Source: Phocaeicola plebeius DSM 17135
Lineage (GTDB): Bacteria; Bacteroidota; Bacteroidia; Bacteroidales; Bacteroidaceae
Assembly (NCBI RefSeq): GCF_000187895.1
Contig: NZ_DS990123.1
Location: 83,257-147,256, forward strand
DNA: 64,000 bases
Direction: 5' to 3'
Position numbers and translations under genes: made by a program. Positions 6,901-15,991 of this stretch are shown one piece after another. Position 1 is the first letter of the stretch, and the number at the start of each line of letters is the position of its first letter. The notes beneath the pieces are model-generated. The model made no database searches. It worked only from the letters and a program-made list of their open reading frames with translations, and was not told where the DNA came from.

Positions 6901-8213
6901 CACGTACTGACCGACAGATTCTTCACATCGCCCTTCCTTCCATCGTTTCCAATATCACAGTTCCCCTGTTAGGTCTGATTGACGTCAGCATTGTAGGGCA
7001 CTTGGGAGCCGCATCTTACATTGGTGCCATTGCGGTGGGAGGCATGCTGTTCAATATGATTTACTGGCTGTTCGGTTTCCTCCGCATGGGGACCGGAGGA
7101 CTTACGGCACAGGCTTATGGAAGACATGACCTGCAGGAAGTGACGCGTATCCTGCTTCGTTCACTGAGCATCAGTCTGTTACTGGCGCTTGCCTTGCTGT
7201 TACTGCAATATCCGATACGAAATATCGCATTTATGTGCATGGACACCAGCGAGGAGGTCCGGCAATTAGCTACCTTATATTTCCACATCTGTATCTGGGG
7301 GGCACCGGCCACTTTAGGGCTCTATGGTTTCACGGGCTGGTACATCGGCATGCAGAATTCTCGTTTCCCAATGTTCATCGCCATCACCCAGAACATTGTC
7401 AATATAGCAGCCAGCCTGTTTTTTGTATTCGTACTGAAGATGAAAGTAGAAGGCGTGGCATTAGGCACGCTCGTGGCACAATATGCCGGACTGGGTATGG
7501 CCTGTCTGCTCTGGCTGACTTATTACCGTCCGCTCCGAAAATACCTTCGCCAGGAAGCCCTGTTCGACCGTACGGAAATGAAGCGTTTCTTCCAAGTAAA
7601 CCGAGATATTTTTTTCCGCACACTCTGCCTGATTGCAGTTACCGTCTTCTTCACCTCTACAGGTGCGGCCTACGGGGATGTGGTATTGGCCGTGAATGCC
7701 CTGCTGATGCAGCTATTCACTCTATTTTCTTATTTCATGGATGGATTTGCTTACGCAGGAGAGGCGCTGACCGGAAAATACATCGGGGCCAAAGACAATC
7801 AATCGCTGAGACTGACCATACGGCACCTTTTTAAGTGGGGAATCGCCTTGTCACTGCTGTTCACGTTACTCTACGGAGCGGGAGGAAAAAGTTTTCTCGG
7901 CTTGCTCACCAACGACATTTCTGTCATTTCGGCTTCTGAGGAATATATCTATTGGGTACTGGCCATTCCGCTGGCAGGATTCTCGGCCTTTCTGCTCGAT
8001 GGAATCTGTATCGGTGCCACAGCTACCCGCGTGATGCTTCGCTCCATGTTAGTGGCCTCGGCCAGCTTCTTCCTACTCTATTATGGATTCCATACCACGT
8101 TAGGGAATCATGCGTTATGGATGGCTTTTATTGTGTACCTGGCATTGCGAGGTGTTGTGCAGGGAGGAATACTCTACCGGATGCCACACACCAACCTCAA
8201 CAGACAGGTATAG
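6897..8213 (+). CDS. MATE-family efflux transporter (DinF-like)
   Basis: A 438-residue integral membrane protein with about 12 hydrophobic segments in two pseudo-symmetric halves, consistent with a sodium- or proton-coupled multidrug exporter of the DinF branch. The N-terminal IALPSIVSNITVPLLGLIDV with GHLGAASYIGAIAVGG is typical. Translation is coupled to birA by the 4-bp ATGA overlap, though no functional link to biotin is apparent. The substrate cannot be read from sequence. Confidence 0.9.
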   Translation: MTRTDRQILHIALPSIVSNITVPLLGLIDVSIVGHLGAASYIGAIAVGGMLFNMIYWLFGFLRMGTGGLTAQAYGRHDLQEVTRILLRSLSISLLLALALLLLQYPIRNIAFMCMDTSEEVRQLATLYFHICIWGAPATLGLYGFTGWYIGMQNSRFPMFIAITQNIVNIAASLFFVFVLKMKVEGVALGTLVAQYAGLGMACLLWLTYYRPLRKYLRQEALFDRTEMKRFFQVNRDIFFRTLCLIAVTVFFTSTGAAYGDVVLAVNALLMQLFTLFSYFMDGFAYAGEALTGKYIGAKDNQSLRLTIRHLFKWGIALSLLFTLLYGAGGKSFLGLLTNDISVISASEEYIYWVLAIPLAGFSAFLLDGICIGATATRVMLRSMLVASASFFLLYYGFHTTLGNHALWMAFIVYLALRGVVQGGILYRMPHTNLNRQV

Positions 8214-8251
8214 TTTTAACGACAAGCCTCGGGATATATGCAAATTATTAC

Positions 8252-8259
8252 TAACTTTG
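8252..8259 (+). promoter_or_regulatory. -7 promoter element for pyrH
   Basis: TAACTTTG, an exact match 25 bp before the pyrH ATG, so pyrH can be transcribed apart from the MATE gene. Confidence 0.55.
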
Positions 8260-8284
8260 TAGCAATCTAAAAACAAATACGATT

Positions 8285-8995
8285 ATGGCAAAATTCAAAC
8301 GCATCCTGTTAAAACTCAGCGGCGAAAGCTTGATGGGAGAAAAGAAATACGGTATTGACGAAAAACGTCTGGGCGAATATGCACAGCAAATCAAGGAAAT
8401 CCACGACATGGGGGTACAGATTGGTATCGTGATTGGTGGCGGTAACATCTTCCGCGGATTGTCTGGAGCCGGAAAAGGTTTCGACCGTGTAAAAGGTGAC
8501 CAGATGGGTATGCTGGCTACTGTTATCAACAGTCTGGGATTAAGTTCTGCCTTGGTAGCAGCCGGTGTAAAGGCCCGTGTACTGACAGCCATCCGCATGG
8601 AACCCATCGGTGAGTTCTACACCAAATGGAAAGCCATTGAAGCCATGGAAAATGGAGAAGTAGTAATCATGTCGGCCGGAACAGGTAATCCGTTCTTTAC
8701 TACAGACACTGGTTCTTCATTGAGAGGTATTGAGATTGAAGCCGACGTGATGCTGAAAGGTACGCGCGTGGACGGTATCTACACTGCCGACCCAGAAAAG
8801 GATCCGACTGCCACCAAGTTCGATGACATCACTTACGATGAAGTACTGGCAAGAGGACTGAAAGTAATGGACCTGACCGCTACTTGTATGTGTAAGGAAA
8901 ACAACCTGCCAATTATTGTATTCGACATGGATACAGTGGGCAACCTGAAAAAGGTAATGTCTGGCGAAAACATCGGTACGCTGGTACACAACTGA
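8285..8995 (+). CDS. pyrH: UMP kinase
   Basis: Phosphorylates UMP to UDP. The 236-residue protein belongs to the amino-acid-kinase fold family: KRILLKLSGESLMG at the N-terminus binds phosphate, GIVIGGGNIFRG forms the UMP-binding glycine loop, MLATVINSL and SAGTGNPFFTTDT are conserved, and DGIYTADPEKDP binds the nucleotide. Length and motifs match the bacterial hexameric enzyme. It has its own promoter and is followed by a hairpin terminator at 9021-9060. Confidence 0.97.
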   Translation: MAKFKRILLKLSGESLMGEKKYGIDEKRLGEYAQQIKEIHDMGVQIGIVIGGGNIFRGLSGAGKGFDRVKGDQMGMLATVINSLGLSSALVAAGVKARVLTAIRMEPIGEFYTKWKAIEAMENGEVVIMSAGTGNPFFTTDTGSSLRGIEIEADVMLKGTRVDGIYTADPEKDPTATKFDDITYDEVLARGLKVMDLTATCMCKENNLPIIVFDMDTVGNLKKVMSGENIGTLVHN

Positions 8996-9020
8996 TTATT
9001 CATTTGAATCAAAAAATATA

Positions 9021-9060
9021 CGGCAAGACTGGAAACGCATCCTGGTCTTGCCGTTTTTGT
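9021..9060 (+). terminator. Intrinsic terminator after pyrH, probably bidirectional
   Basis: CGGCAAGAC (9021-9029) pairs with GTCTTGCCG (9045-9053), followed by TTTTTG. On the minus strand the same stem is followed by TATATTTTTTG, so it can also end the histidine phosphatase gene that stops at 9061. Confidence 0.85.
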
Positions 9061-9585
9061 TTATTCACGTGTCAGTTCGTAACGATGAAGTTCTGCATTT
9101 TTCATCAGTGGAACCGTACGCAGTTCCTCCAGCGAAACACCTGTAATACGGGCTTCCAGGCAACGGTTGATTTGTCCGTGTGCCACTACCAACACACGTT
9201 TTCCGTCATAATGCTGCCACAGATAGTCCAAAAAAGTGCCGGCCCGGTCGTACATCATCTGGCGAGTTTCCACTCCAGCAGGAGGATTACTTAAATCGAC
9301 ACTACCCACAGACAGCCCAGTCCAAGGCCCCCAGTCTATTTCCCTCAACAACGTAGTCTGTTGCCAAGGAAGCTGCCGGCTCCCAACAGCCAGTTGTACG
9401 GTATCCACTACCCGTTGCAAATCACTGCTGACCACTGCATCCAGTGCAATGTTCTGCAACGATTCTCCTAAATCCATCGCCTGCTTTTTTCCTTCTTCCG
9501 TCAATGTGCCGGGCAAGTGCCCTTGAAAAATACGGCTCAGGTTTTCCACCGTCTGCCCGTGGCGCGCCAAATAAAGTGTAATCAT
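9061..9585 (-). CDS. Histidine phosphatase family protein (phosphoglycerate mutase-like)
   Basis: A 174-residue protein with the RHG motif LYLARHGQTVENLSRIFQG (Arg8-His9-Gly10, His9 being the phospho-acceptor) and the second catalytic histidine in VLVVAHGQIN. Glu85-like acid loop sequence LREIDWGPWTG is also present. This is the GpmB/CobC-like branch, and it could be a phosphatase acting on a sugar phosphate or alpha-ribazole phosphate. No cobalamin genes are nearby to support the latter. Confidence 0.88.
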   Translation of the reverse strand: MITLYLARHGQTVENLSRIFQGHLPGTLTEEGKKQAMDLGESLQNIALDAVVSSDLQRVVDTVQLAVGSRQLPWQQTTLLREIDWGPWTGLSVGSVDLSNPPAGVETRQMMYDRAGTFLDYLWQHYDGKRVLVVAHGQINRCLEARITGVSLEELRTVPLMKNAELHRYELTRE

Positions 9586-9613
9586 ACAACCGTGCTGTTT
9601 TATAGTGATAAAA

Positions 9614-9621
9614 CAAAGATA
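9614..9621 (-). promoter_or_regulatory. -7 promoter element for the histidine phosphatase
   Basis: TATCTTTG on the minus strand, an exact match 28 bp before the ATG at 9585. Confidence 0.5.
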
Positions 9622-9700
9622 AGAAGTTTTTCAGGATATTTCCGAAACCGGAAGACACAAACTTATTTTCAGAAGTATTGCAAGGAAATAAAAAATAGCT

Positions 9701-9708
9701 TATTTTTG
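9701..9708 (+). promoter_or_regulatory. -7 promoter element for frr
   Basis: TATTTTTG, an exact match 51 bp before the frr ATG, giving a leader of about 45 nt. Confidence 0.5.
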
Positions 9709-9759
9709 TTCACATAAATACTTATCAACGAATATAAAACCTATAAATGCAAGAAATAT

Positions 9760-10320
9760 ATGGCAGATTCTAAAACAATTATCAGCGAAGCTGAAGAGAA
9801 AATGGATATGGCAGTCATGTACCTGGATGAGTCACTGGCTCACATCCGTGCCGGAAAGGCTGACGTACGTTTGTTGGACGGTATCCGCGTAGATTCTTAC
9901 GGAAGCATGGTGCCCATCAATAACGTAGCAGCAGTAACTACTCCTGATGCGCGCAGCATCGCCATCAAGCCGTGGGACAAAAGCATGTTTCGCGTAATTG
10001 AAAAGGCTATCATCGACTCTGAACTGGGTATCATGCCGGAAAACAACGGTGAAATCATCCGTATCGGTATCCCGCCGTTGACAGAGGAACGCCGTAAACA
10101 GTTGAGCAAGCAGTGCAAGGGTGAAGGTGAAACTGCAAAAGTAAGTGTGCGCAACGCACGCCGCGACGCCATCGACGCACTGAAAAAAGCCGTGAAAGAT
10201 GGTATGCCGGAAGATGAACAGAAGAACTCGGAAGCCAAACTGCAGAAAGTACACGACAAATACATCAAGCAGATTGACGACATGCTGGCTGCCAAGGACA
10301 AAGAAATCATGACAGTATAA
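9760..10320 (+). CDS. frr: Ribosome recycling factor
   Basis: Splits the post-termination ribosome together with EF-G. The 186-residue protein is of standard length. Conserved segments include [39 protein letters not shown] and [19 protein letters not shown]. The long C-terminal helix from [20 protein letters not shown] to the end completes the L-shaped fold. It is a single gene between its own promoter and a hairpin terminator. Confidence 0.97.
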   Translation: MADSKTIISEAEEKMDMAVMYLDESLAHIRAGKADVRLLDGIRVDSYGSMVPINNVAAVTTPDARSIAIKPWDKSMFRVIEKAIIDSELGIMPENNGEIIRIGIPPLTEERRKQLSKQCKGEGETAKVSVRNARRDAIDALKKAVKDGMPEDEQKNSEAKLQKVHDKYIKQIDDMLAAKDKEIMTV

Positions 10321-10337
10321 TCTTATTCACCATATAC

Positions 10338-10378
10338 GAGGAGAGAGGAGTCCTTATGGTCTCTTCCCTCCTCTTTTT
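10338..10378 (+). terminator. Intrinsic terminator after frr, merging into the rsgA promoter
   Basis: GAGGAGAGAGGAG (10338-10350) pairs with CTCTTCCCTCCTC (10361-10373) with one mismatch and one G-U, followed by TTTTT. The T-run leads directly into the rsgA -7 box at 10378-10385. Confidence 0.7.
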
Positions 10379-10385
10379 AATTTTG
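10378..10385 (+). promoter_or_regulatory. -7 promoter element for rsgA
   Basis: TAATTTTG, an exact match. It lies downstream of the in-frame ATG at 10356, so that ATG would not be on the message. This supports the TTG start at 10398. Confidence 0.6.
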
Positions 10386-10397
10386 CACATATTCATT

Positions 10398-11333
10398 TTG
10401 GAAAAAGGTCTGGTCATTAAAAATACGGGAAGCTGGTACCTGGTCAAGACGGACGAGGGAAAGCTGATTGAATGTAAGATAAAAGGAAATTTCCGCCTGA
10501 AAGGAATACGCAGCACGAACCCCATTGCGGTGGGCGACCGTGTACAAATCAATGCCAATGCGGAGGGAACCGCATTCATTACTGAAATTGAAGACCGGAA
10601 AAATTACATCATCCGCCGTTCTTCCAATCTTTCCAAACAGTCACACATCATTGCAGCCAATCTGGACCAGTGCATGCTGGTGGTTACAGTGAACTATCCG
10701 GAGACTTCGACAGTCTTCATTGACCGTTTTCTGGCCTCTGCAGAAGCTTATCGAGTGCCAGTCTGCCTGGTATTCAACAAGGTAGACCGCTATACGGAAG
10801 AAGAACTGCATTACCTGGATGGCTTGACAAACTTATACACGCACATCGGCTACCCGTGTTACCGGATTTCTGCCTTGGACGGTACGGGAGTAGACGAAAT
10901 CAAACAGGCATTAGAAGGAAAAGTAACCTTATTTTCCGGCCACTCCGGTGTGGGAAAATCCACCCTCATCAATGCCATCCTGCCCGAACAGAACGTCAAG
11001 ACAGGAGAAATCTCCACCGCACATAACAAAGGTATGCACACCACCACATTCTCAGAAATGTTTCCGGTGGCAGGCGACGGATACATCATTGACACACCGG
11101 GTATCAAGGGATTTGGTACGTTCGACATGAAAGACGAAGAGGTGGGACACTATTTCAAGGAAATCTTTGAATTCTCGGCCCAATGCAAATATGGCAACTG
11201 TACCCACCGCCATGAACCTGGATGTGCCGTACGTGAAGCCGTAGAAAATCACTACATCAGTGAATCAAGGTACACTTCTTACCTGAATATCTTAGAAGAT
11301 AAAGAAGAAGGGAAATACCGTTCCGCATACTAA
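10398..11333 (+). CDS. rsgA: Ribosome small-subunit-dependent GTPase A
   Basis: A late 30S-subunit maturation GTPase. Domains in order are an N-terminal OB fold ([12 protein letters not shown] onward), a circularly permuted GTPase with G4 NKVD before the P-loop GHSGVGKST and the G3 DTPG, and a C-terminal zinc site [14 protein letters not shown]. The reading frame extends up to an ATG at 10356, but that lies in the frr terminator and before the -7 box. The TTG at 10398 gives the family N-terminus ([11 protein letters not shown]) and a 311-residue protein. The leader would be about 10 nt. Confidence 0.93.
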   Translation: MEKGLVIKNTGSWYLVKTDEGKLIECKIKGNFRLKGIRSTNPIAVGDRVQINANAEGTAFITEIEDRKNYIIRRSSNLSKQSHIIAANLDQCMLVVTVNYPETSTVFIDRFLASAEAYRVPVCLVFNKVDRYTEEELHYLDGLTNLYTHIGYPCYRISALDGTGVDEIKQALEGKVTLFSGHSGVGKSTLINAILPEQNVKTGEISTAHNKGMHTTTFSEMFPVAGDGYIIDTPGIKGFGTFDMKDEEVGHYFKEIFEFSAQCKYGNCTHRHEPGCAVREAVENHYISESRYTSYLNILEDKEEGKYRSAY

Positions 11334-11349
11334 CAGCAAATAAAAACAG

Positions 11350-11397
11350 ACAGCCCCGCTCCGATAATACGTTGACATCAGAGCGGGGCTGTTTTTA
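11350..11397. terminator. Strong bidirectional terminator between rsgA and the efflux operon
   Basis: ACAGCCCCGCTC (11350-11361) pairs perfectly with GAGCGGGGCTGT (11381-11392). It is followed by TTTTATA on the plus strand and by TTTTTA after the other arm on the minus strand. The two flanking operons converge here. Confidence 0.92.
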
Positions 11398-11412
11398 TAA
11401 TATAGGGTAATA

Positions 11413-12864
11413 TCAGAAACGCCCTCCTCCCAAAGAACGGTAAAGAAGGGTATGAAGCTGACAATAAGCTACATTCAAGTCGATACGTTCCAGCTCGCAA
11501 TCCAGATAGCGTTCATCGGCCGACAGCACATCCAGATACCCTACAAAACCGGTACGGAACAATTCGTTCGCATTCTCAATGGAACGGCGATGCACGCGAC
11601 TTTCCTTGGCTTTCAACAATTTACGTTCGTCCATCCGTTCAGATGCCTCCAGCAAATCGGCTACTTCCTGATAAGACTTCAACGCCACCCGGTGATATTC
11701 CAGCAATGCCATACGCTGACGTGCTTTCGATTCATTCCACAAAGCCCTGATTTCATGGCGCTTGAATAAAGGAGCACTGATACCGGCTGCTAAGTCGTAG
11801 ACTAAAGAGGCCGGTGAGACAAACCATTTGCTCAAATCAAAGGCATTGAATCCGGCTCCTCCCCCGATAAGCAAGGAAGGGAAGAAAGTCTTACGGGCTG
11901 CAGAAGCATCGGCCTTACAAGCCAACAGTTCCAGTTCGGCAGCTTTCACATCCGGACGGTTACACAGCAACTGGGCCGGTATACCGGAAGCTGCAGGGAA
12001 CTGCGATTCCGAAATTTCCTCAAAAGTGGAACGCTTGATTTCAAAAGGCAATTTCCCCAACAACAGAGCCAATGCACGTTCTGCTTCTGTAATCTGCTGA
12101 CGCGTATCGAGAAGCATTTCTTCCAACTTCAGTCCACGCGACTGGAACTGGTCGACTGACAAACGGGAAACTTCACCTTCCTTCATCAGCTCATTGGTCA
12201 GTTCATAAGCTTCCTGTGCCTTCTGGATTTCTTCTTTCAGGATGACACATTTCTTATCCAGCCCCACCAAATGATAATACTGCGAAGCCACTTCAGAAAC
12301 CAACATGGCTTGTGCCAAGCGCGCAGCCTCCAGCGAATTCATCCAGCGAAATGCTGCTGCACGTTTTTTATCTGTCAGTTTTCCCCATACATCGGCTTCC
12401 CATTGAAAGCTTACACCTAAATTCAAGTTTTTATAAGGGTCAGGTATATGCTTGTCTTTAGCCAAATCAGGGGTATTGGTCGTACTGTTTCCTACCCCAT
12501 CCATGGTGTATTCACCAAAACGCTGCACACCCGCACTTAAGCCTAAAGATACTTCAGGCAGCAAAGCGCCCCGGCCTACCCGTAATTGTTCACGGGCAAG
12601 CGACACCCTCTCCAAAGTTTGCAAGAAGCTATGATTTCTTACCAGTGCCGTATCGATATACGCCTTTAAATAAGTATCCGGAAAGAATTCTTTCCATGAC
12701 AAGCTGGCCATACTCAGCGTGTCCGAGGTTCCCCCGACAAAAGTCTCGGGCAGAGCCACCTTCTCTTCCGAAAGGAGAGAAGGTGACTTACAGCCACTAG
12801 ACAACAGTATAACAACGGCAATTGCGATATAATTTCGTAAACTATTAGTCTTCATCTTCATCAT
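11413..12864 (-). CDS. RND efflux outer membrane lipoprotein (OprM/NodT family)
   Basis: Outer membrane channel of a tripartite drug exporter. The 483-residue protein has a lipoprotein signal with the lipobox LSSGC (Cys25), then two OEP repeats. NRPDVKAAELELLACKADAS and FPSLLIGGGAGF are the usual family segments, and the helices are long and Gln/Arg/Leu-rich. Its first 20 bp overlap the end of the RND pump gene upstream, so the two are translationally linked. Order on the minus strand is adaptor, pump, channel. Confidence 0.95.
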   Translation of the reverse strand: MMKMKTNSLRNYIAIAVVILLSSGCKSPSLLSEEKVALPETFVGGTSDTLSMASLSWKEFFPDTYLKAYIDTALVRNHSFLQTLERVSLAREQLRVGRGALLPEVSLGLSAGVQRFGEYTMDGVGNSTTNTPDLAKDKHIPDPYKNLNLGVSFQWEADVWGKLTDKKRAAAFRWMNSLEAARLAQAMLVSEVASQYYHLVGLDKKCVILKEEIQKAQEAYELTNELMKEGEVSRLSVDQFQSRGLKLEEMLLDTRQQITEAERALALLLGKLPFEIKRSTFEEISESQFPAASGIPAQLLCNRPDVKAAELELLACKADASAARKTFFPSLLIGGGAGFNAFDLSKWFVSPASLVYDLAAGISAPLFKRHEIRALWNESKARQRMALLEYHRVALKSYQEVADLLEASERMDERKLLKAKESRVHRRSIENANELFRTGFVGYLDVLSADERYLDCELERIDLNVAYCQLHTLLYRSLGGGRF

Positions 12865-15800
12865 ATTTTTTATCGGTCTTTAAACGAGACGACCAGGTTT
12901 CAAACAAGATATACAAACCGGGGACAAGGAAGATTCCTACAAAGGTTCCTATAAACATACCTCCAGCAGCAGCTGTACCGATGGAACGGTTTCCTAACGC
13001 ACCTGCTCCAGTGGCTACCAGCAACGGTATCAATCCGCAGATAAAGGCAAACGAAGTCATCAAGATAGGGCGCAGACGGCTTACTGCCCCTTTCACTGCA
13101 GCTTCCATAATCGAAAGTCCGCTCTGACGATATTGGTTGGCCATCTCAATAATCAAAATCGCGTTCTTACCCAACAAACCAATCAACATAACCAGAGCCA
13201 CCTGTGCATAAATATTGTTCTCAAGTCCGGCCAGTTGCAGGAAGAAATAAGAACCGAAGATTCCCGCAGGCAACGAAAGGATGACAGGGAAAGGCAACAG
13301 CAGACTTTCATACTGTGCCGCCAACAGCAGGTACACGAACAACAGACAGATTCCGAAAATCAATATGGTCTGTCCGCCTGAATCCTTTTCCTCACGGGTA
13401 ATACCCGACCATTCCACGTCGTAACCACGAGGAAGCACTTCCTTGCTGATTTCTTCTACGGCCTGTATCACCTCCCCCGAACTGATTCCTCCTTCTCCTT
13501 CACCTGTAATCAAAGCAGAAGTAAACATGTTGTAACGGGTAATCTGGCTGGGACCGAACACACGATCCATGGTCATAAAGTTTGAATAAGGCACTACATT
13601 GCCATCGTTGTTCTTCGCATACAAGCGATACAAATCCTCCGGATTCATACGATACTCCGGTGAAGCCTGAATCATCACCTTATACATCTGTCCGAAACGG
13701 ATAAAGTTGGACGAATAGAAACTTCCGATATAAGCTTGGAGGGTTTCCATGGCCTTATCCAAATCTACACCTAACTTGGCGGCTTTTGCCAAATCCACTT
13801 TCAACAAATACTGCGGGAAGTTCGGATTAAAACCAGACGTAACTCCCTGAAGCCGCGGGTCGGCGTTCAACTTCTCCACCAACGTATTAGCCACTTCCGC
13901 AAAATCATGGAAATCGCCTGCAGTCTTGTCCTGTAAACGAAGCTCAAACCCACTGGCATTACCAAAACCAGGTACGGAAGGTGGCAAGAAGAACTGTATG
14001 TCGGCGTCTTTGATGTGAGAAGTACGTTCTTTATATAGTTGCATCAGTTCCTCTACTCCCTGATCACGTTCATTCCAAGCTTTCAGGTTAATCATACCCA
14101 TACCGTAGCTGGCTCCTTCTGTCTCTGTCATCAAACTGTAGCCGGCCAGTGTAGAGATGCTTTCAATCTCATCAAAAGGCAGCAAAGCAGCCTGAATCTG
14201 ATTCAGCACCTTTTCGCTTCGTTCCACCGTCGCTCCCGGAGGGGCATCCACGTTTACATAAATCATACCCTGGTCTTCATTCGGAATAAATCCGGTAGGA
14301 AGCACTAAATTGATGCCATACGTAGCCAGGAAGAACAACACTAACGTAGCGTAAGTAAAAGATTTCCGTCCTAAATACTTGTGCAATCCTAACTGATAGC
14401 TGCGTTCAAAGCGGTCGTAACGGCGGTTGAACACCACAAAGAACTTGCGGAGCCAGGTAGCTTTCTTGCGTCCGTGACCTGCCGGTCGGAGCAGCAAGGC
14501 ACAAAGTGCAGGCGAAAGCGTAAGCGCATTGATACCCGAAATCACGATAGCTACAGCCAGTGTCAAAGAGAACTGACGGTAGAAAATACCTACCGTACCT
14601 TCCATGAAGCCCACCGGCACGAATACCGCCGACATGACCAGCGTAATAGCAATGATGGCTCCACCAATTTCTTTAATAGCGGCCACAGATGCCTTATAAG
14701 GACTCAGCTTTTCTTCATGCATCTTGACATGAACAGCCTCGACCACCACAATTGCATTATCGACCACAATACCGATGGCCAGTACCAGTGCAAACAAGGT
14801 CAGCATGTTAATGGAGAAACCTAACATCTGCATGAAGAAGAAGGTTCCAATCAAGGAAACCGGTACGGCAATGGCTGGAATCAGCGTAGAACGTAAATCC
14901 TGCAAGAAAAGATACACTACGACAAACACTAACAAGAAAGCTTCCAGCAAGGTCTTCAACACAGAAGTAATGGAAGCGTCCAAAAAGCGGGATACGTCGT
15001 ATGCAATGTTATAGTCCATGCCGGGAGCAAAACTACTTTCCTTGATTTCCTCCATGCGCTGCTTGATATTTTCAATCACCTCACGTGCATTGGAACCCGG
15101 ACGCTGCTTAATCATAATAGAAGCAGAAGGACGTCCGTCGGTCATGGACACCATATTATAATCTTCAGAATCAAATTCGATGGTAGCCACATCCCTCAGA
15201 CGCAGCAACGAACCGTCGGGCAAGGCCTTGAGCACAATTTCCCCGTACTCTTCGGGGGTACTGAACTTTCCGGTGTACTGTAATACGTACTGCAACTGCT
15301 GGGGCAATTTATCGGAACTGATACCTGTCTTTCCGGGAGCCGCTTCAATGTTCTGCCGACGGATAGCATCCGTTACATCCTGCGGCACTAGGTTATAGGC
15401 TGCCATACGAGCCGGATTCAACCATACACGCATGGCATAGTCACGGCTTCCCATGATTTCTACCAGCCCCACTCCGTCAATACGTTTCAACTCACGAAGC
15501 ACATTGATGTCGGCAAAGTTATACACAAACTTCTCCGTATGCGTGGTATCTGTACTGAACACATTCAAGTACATCAACATACTGTTCACTTCTTTCTCTG
15601 TCACCACACCGGCACGAATTACCTCTTCGGGCAACTCATCCAGTACGGTGGTCACACGGTTCTGCACGTTTACTGCGGCTACATCCGGGTCGGTTCCTAC
15701 CTTGAAATAAACGGTTGTGAGCGACATACCATCATTCGTACATACCGTAGTCATATAGGTCATGCCCGGCACGCCATTAATGGCACGTTCCAACGGAGTA

Positions 15801-15985
15801 GCTACTGTCTTTGCCATCACATCGGCGCTGGCTCCGGTATAACGGGTCGTCACCGTTACAGAAGGGGGCACAATATCCGGGAACTGCGTAATAGGCAACG
15901 ACATCAATGCCAGTCCTCCCAAACAAACGATGATGACAGAGATTACTGCCGAAAGAATCGGGCGACGAATAAACAACTTAAACAT
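12845..15985 (-). CDS. RND multidrug efflux permease (HAE1/AcrB family)
   Basis: Inner-membrane proton-driven pump of 1046 residues, the normal length for AcrB-like proteins, with 12 membrane helices and two large periplasmic loops. Helix 1 begins FIRRPILSAVISVIIV. The proton-relay helix 4 reads IGIVVDNAIVVVEAV, which has Asp-Asn where AcrB has Asp-Asp. The conserved lysine of helix 10 is present in GLLGKNAILIIEMANQ. It ends with an acidic tail (KKYDEDED). The gene lies 6 bp after the adaptor gene and overlaps the channel gene by 20 bp. Confidence 0.96.
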   Translation of the reverse strand: MFKLFIRRPILSAVISVIIVCLGGLALMSLPITQFPDIVPPSVTVTTRYTGASADVMAKTVATPLERAINGVPGMTYMTTVCTNDGMSLTTVYFKVGTDPDVAAVNVQNRVTTVLDELPEEVIRAGVVTEKEVNSMLMYLNVFSTDTTHTEKFVYNFADINVLRELKRIDGVGLVEIMGSRDYAMRVWLNPARMAAYNLVPQDVTDAIRRQNIEAAPGKTGISSDKLPQQLQYVLQYTGKFSTPEEYGEIVLKALPDGSLLRLRDVATIEFDSEDYNMVSMTDGRPSASIMIKQRPGSNAREVIENIKQRMEEIKESSFAPGMDYNIAYDVSRFLDASITSVLKTLLEAFLLVFVVVYLFLQDLRSTLIPAIAVPVSLIGTFFFMQMLGFSINMLTLFALVLAIGIVVDNAIVVVEAVHVKMHEEKLSPYKASVAAIKEIGGAIIAITLVMSAVFVPVGFMEGTVGIFYRQFSLTLAVAIVISGINALTLSPALCALLLRPAGHGRKKATWLRKFFVVFNRRYDRFERSYQLGLHKYLGRKSFTYATLVLFFLATYGINLVLPTGFIPNEDQGMIYVNVDAPPGATVERSEKVLNQIQAALLPFDEIESISTLAGYSLMTETEGASYGMGMINLKAWNERDQGVEELMQLYKERTSHIKDADIQFFLPPSVPGFGNASGFELRLQDKTAGDFHDFAEVANTLVEKLNADPRLQGVTSGFNPNFPQYLLKVDLAKAAKLGVDLDKAMETLQAYIGSFYSSNFIRFGQMYKVMIQASPEYRMNPEDLYRLYAKNNDGNVVPYSNFMTMDRVFGPSQITRYNMFTSALITGEGEGGISSGEVIQAVEEISKEVLPRGYDVEWSGITREEKDSGGQTILIFGICLLFVYLLLAAQYESLLLPFPVILSLPAGIFGSYFFLQLAGLENNIYAQVALVMLIGLLGKNAILIIEMANQYRQSGLSIMEAAVKGAVSRLRPILMTSFAFICGLIPLLVATGAGALGNRSIGTAAAGGMFIGTFVGIFLVPGLYILFETWSSRLKTDKKYDEDED

Positions 15986-15991
15986 AGGCCC

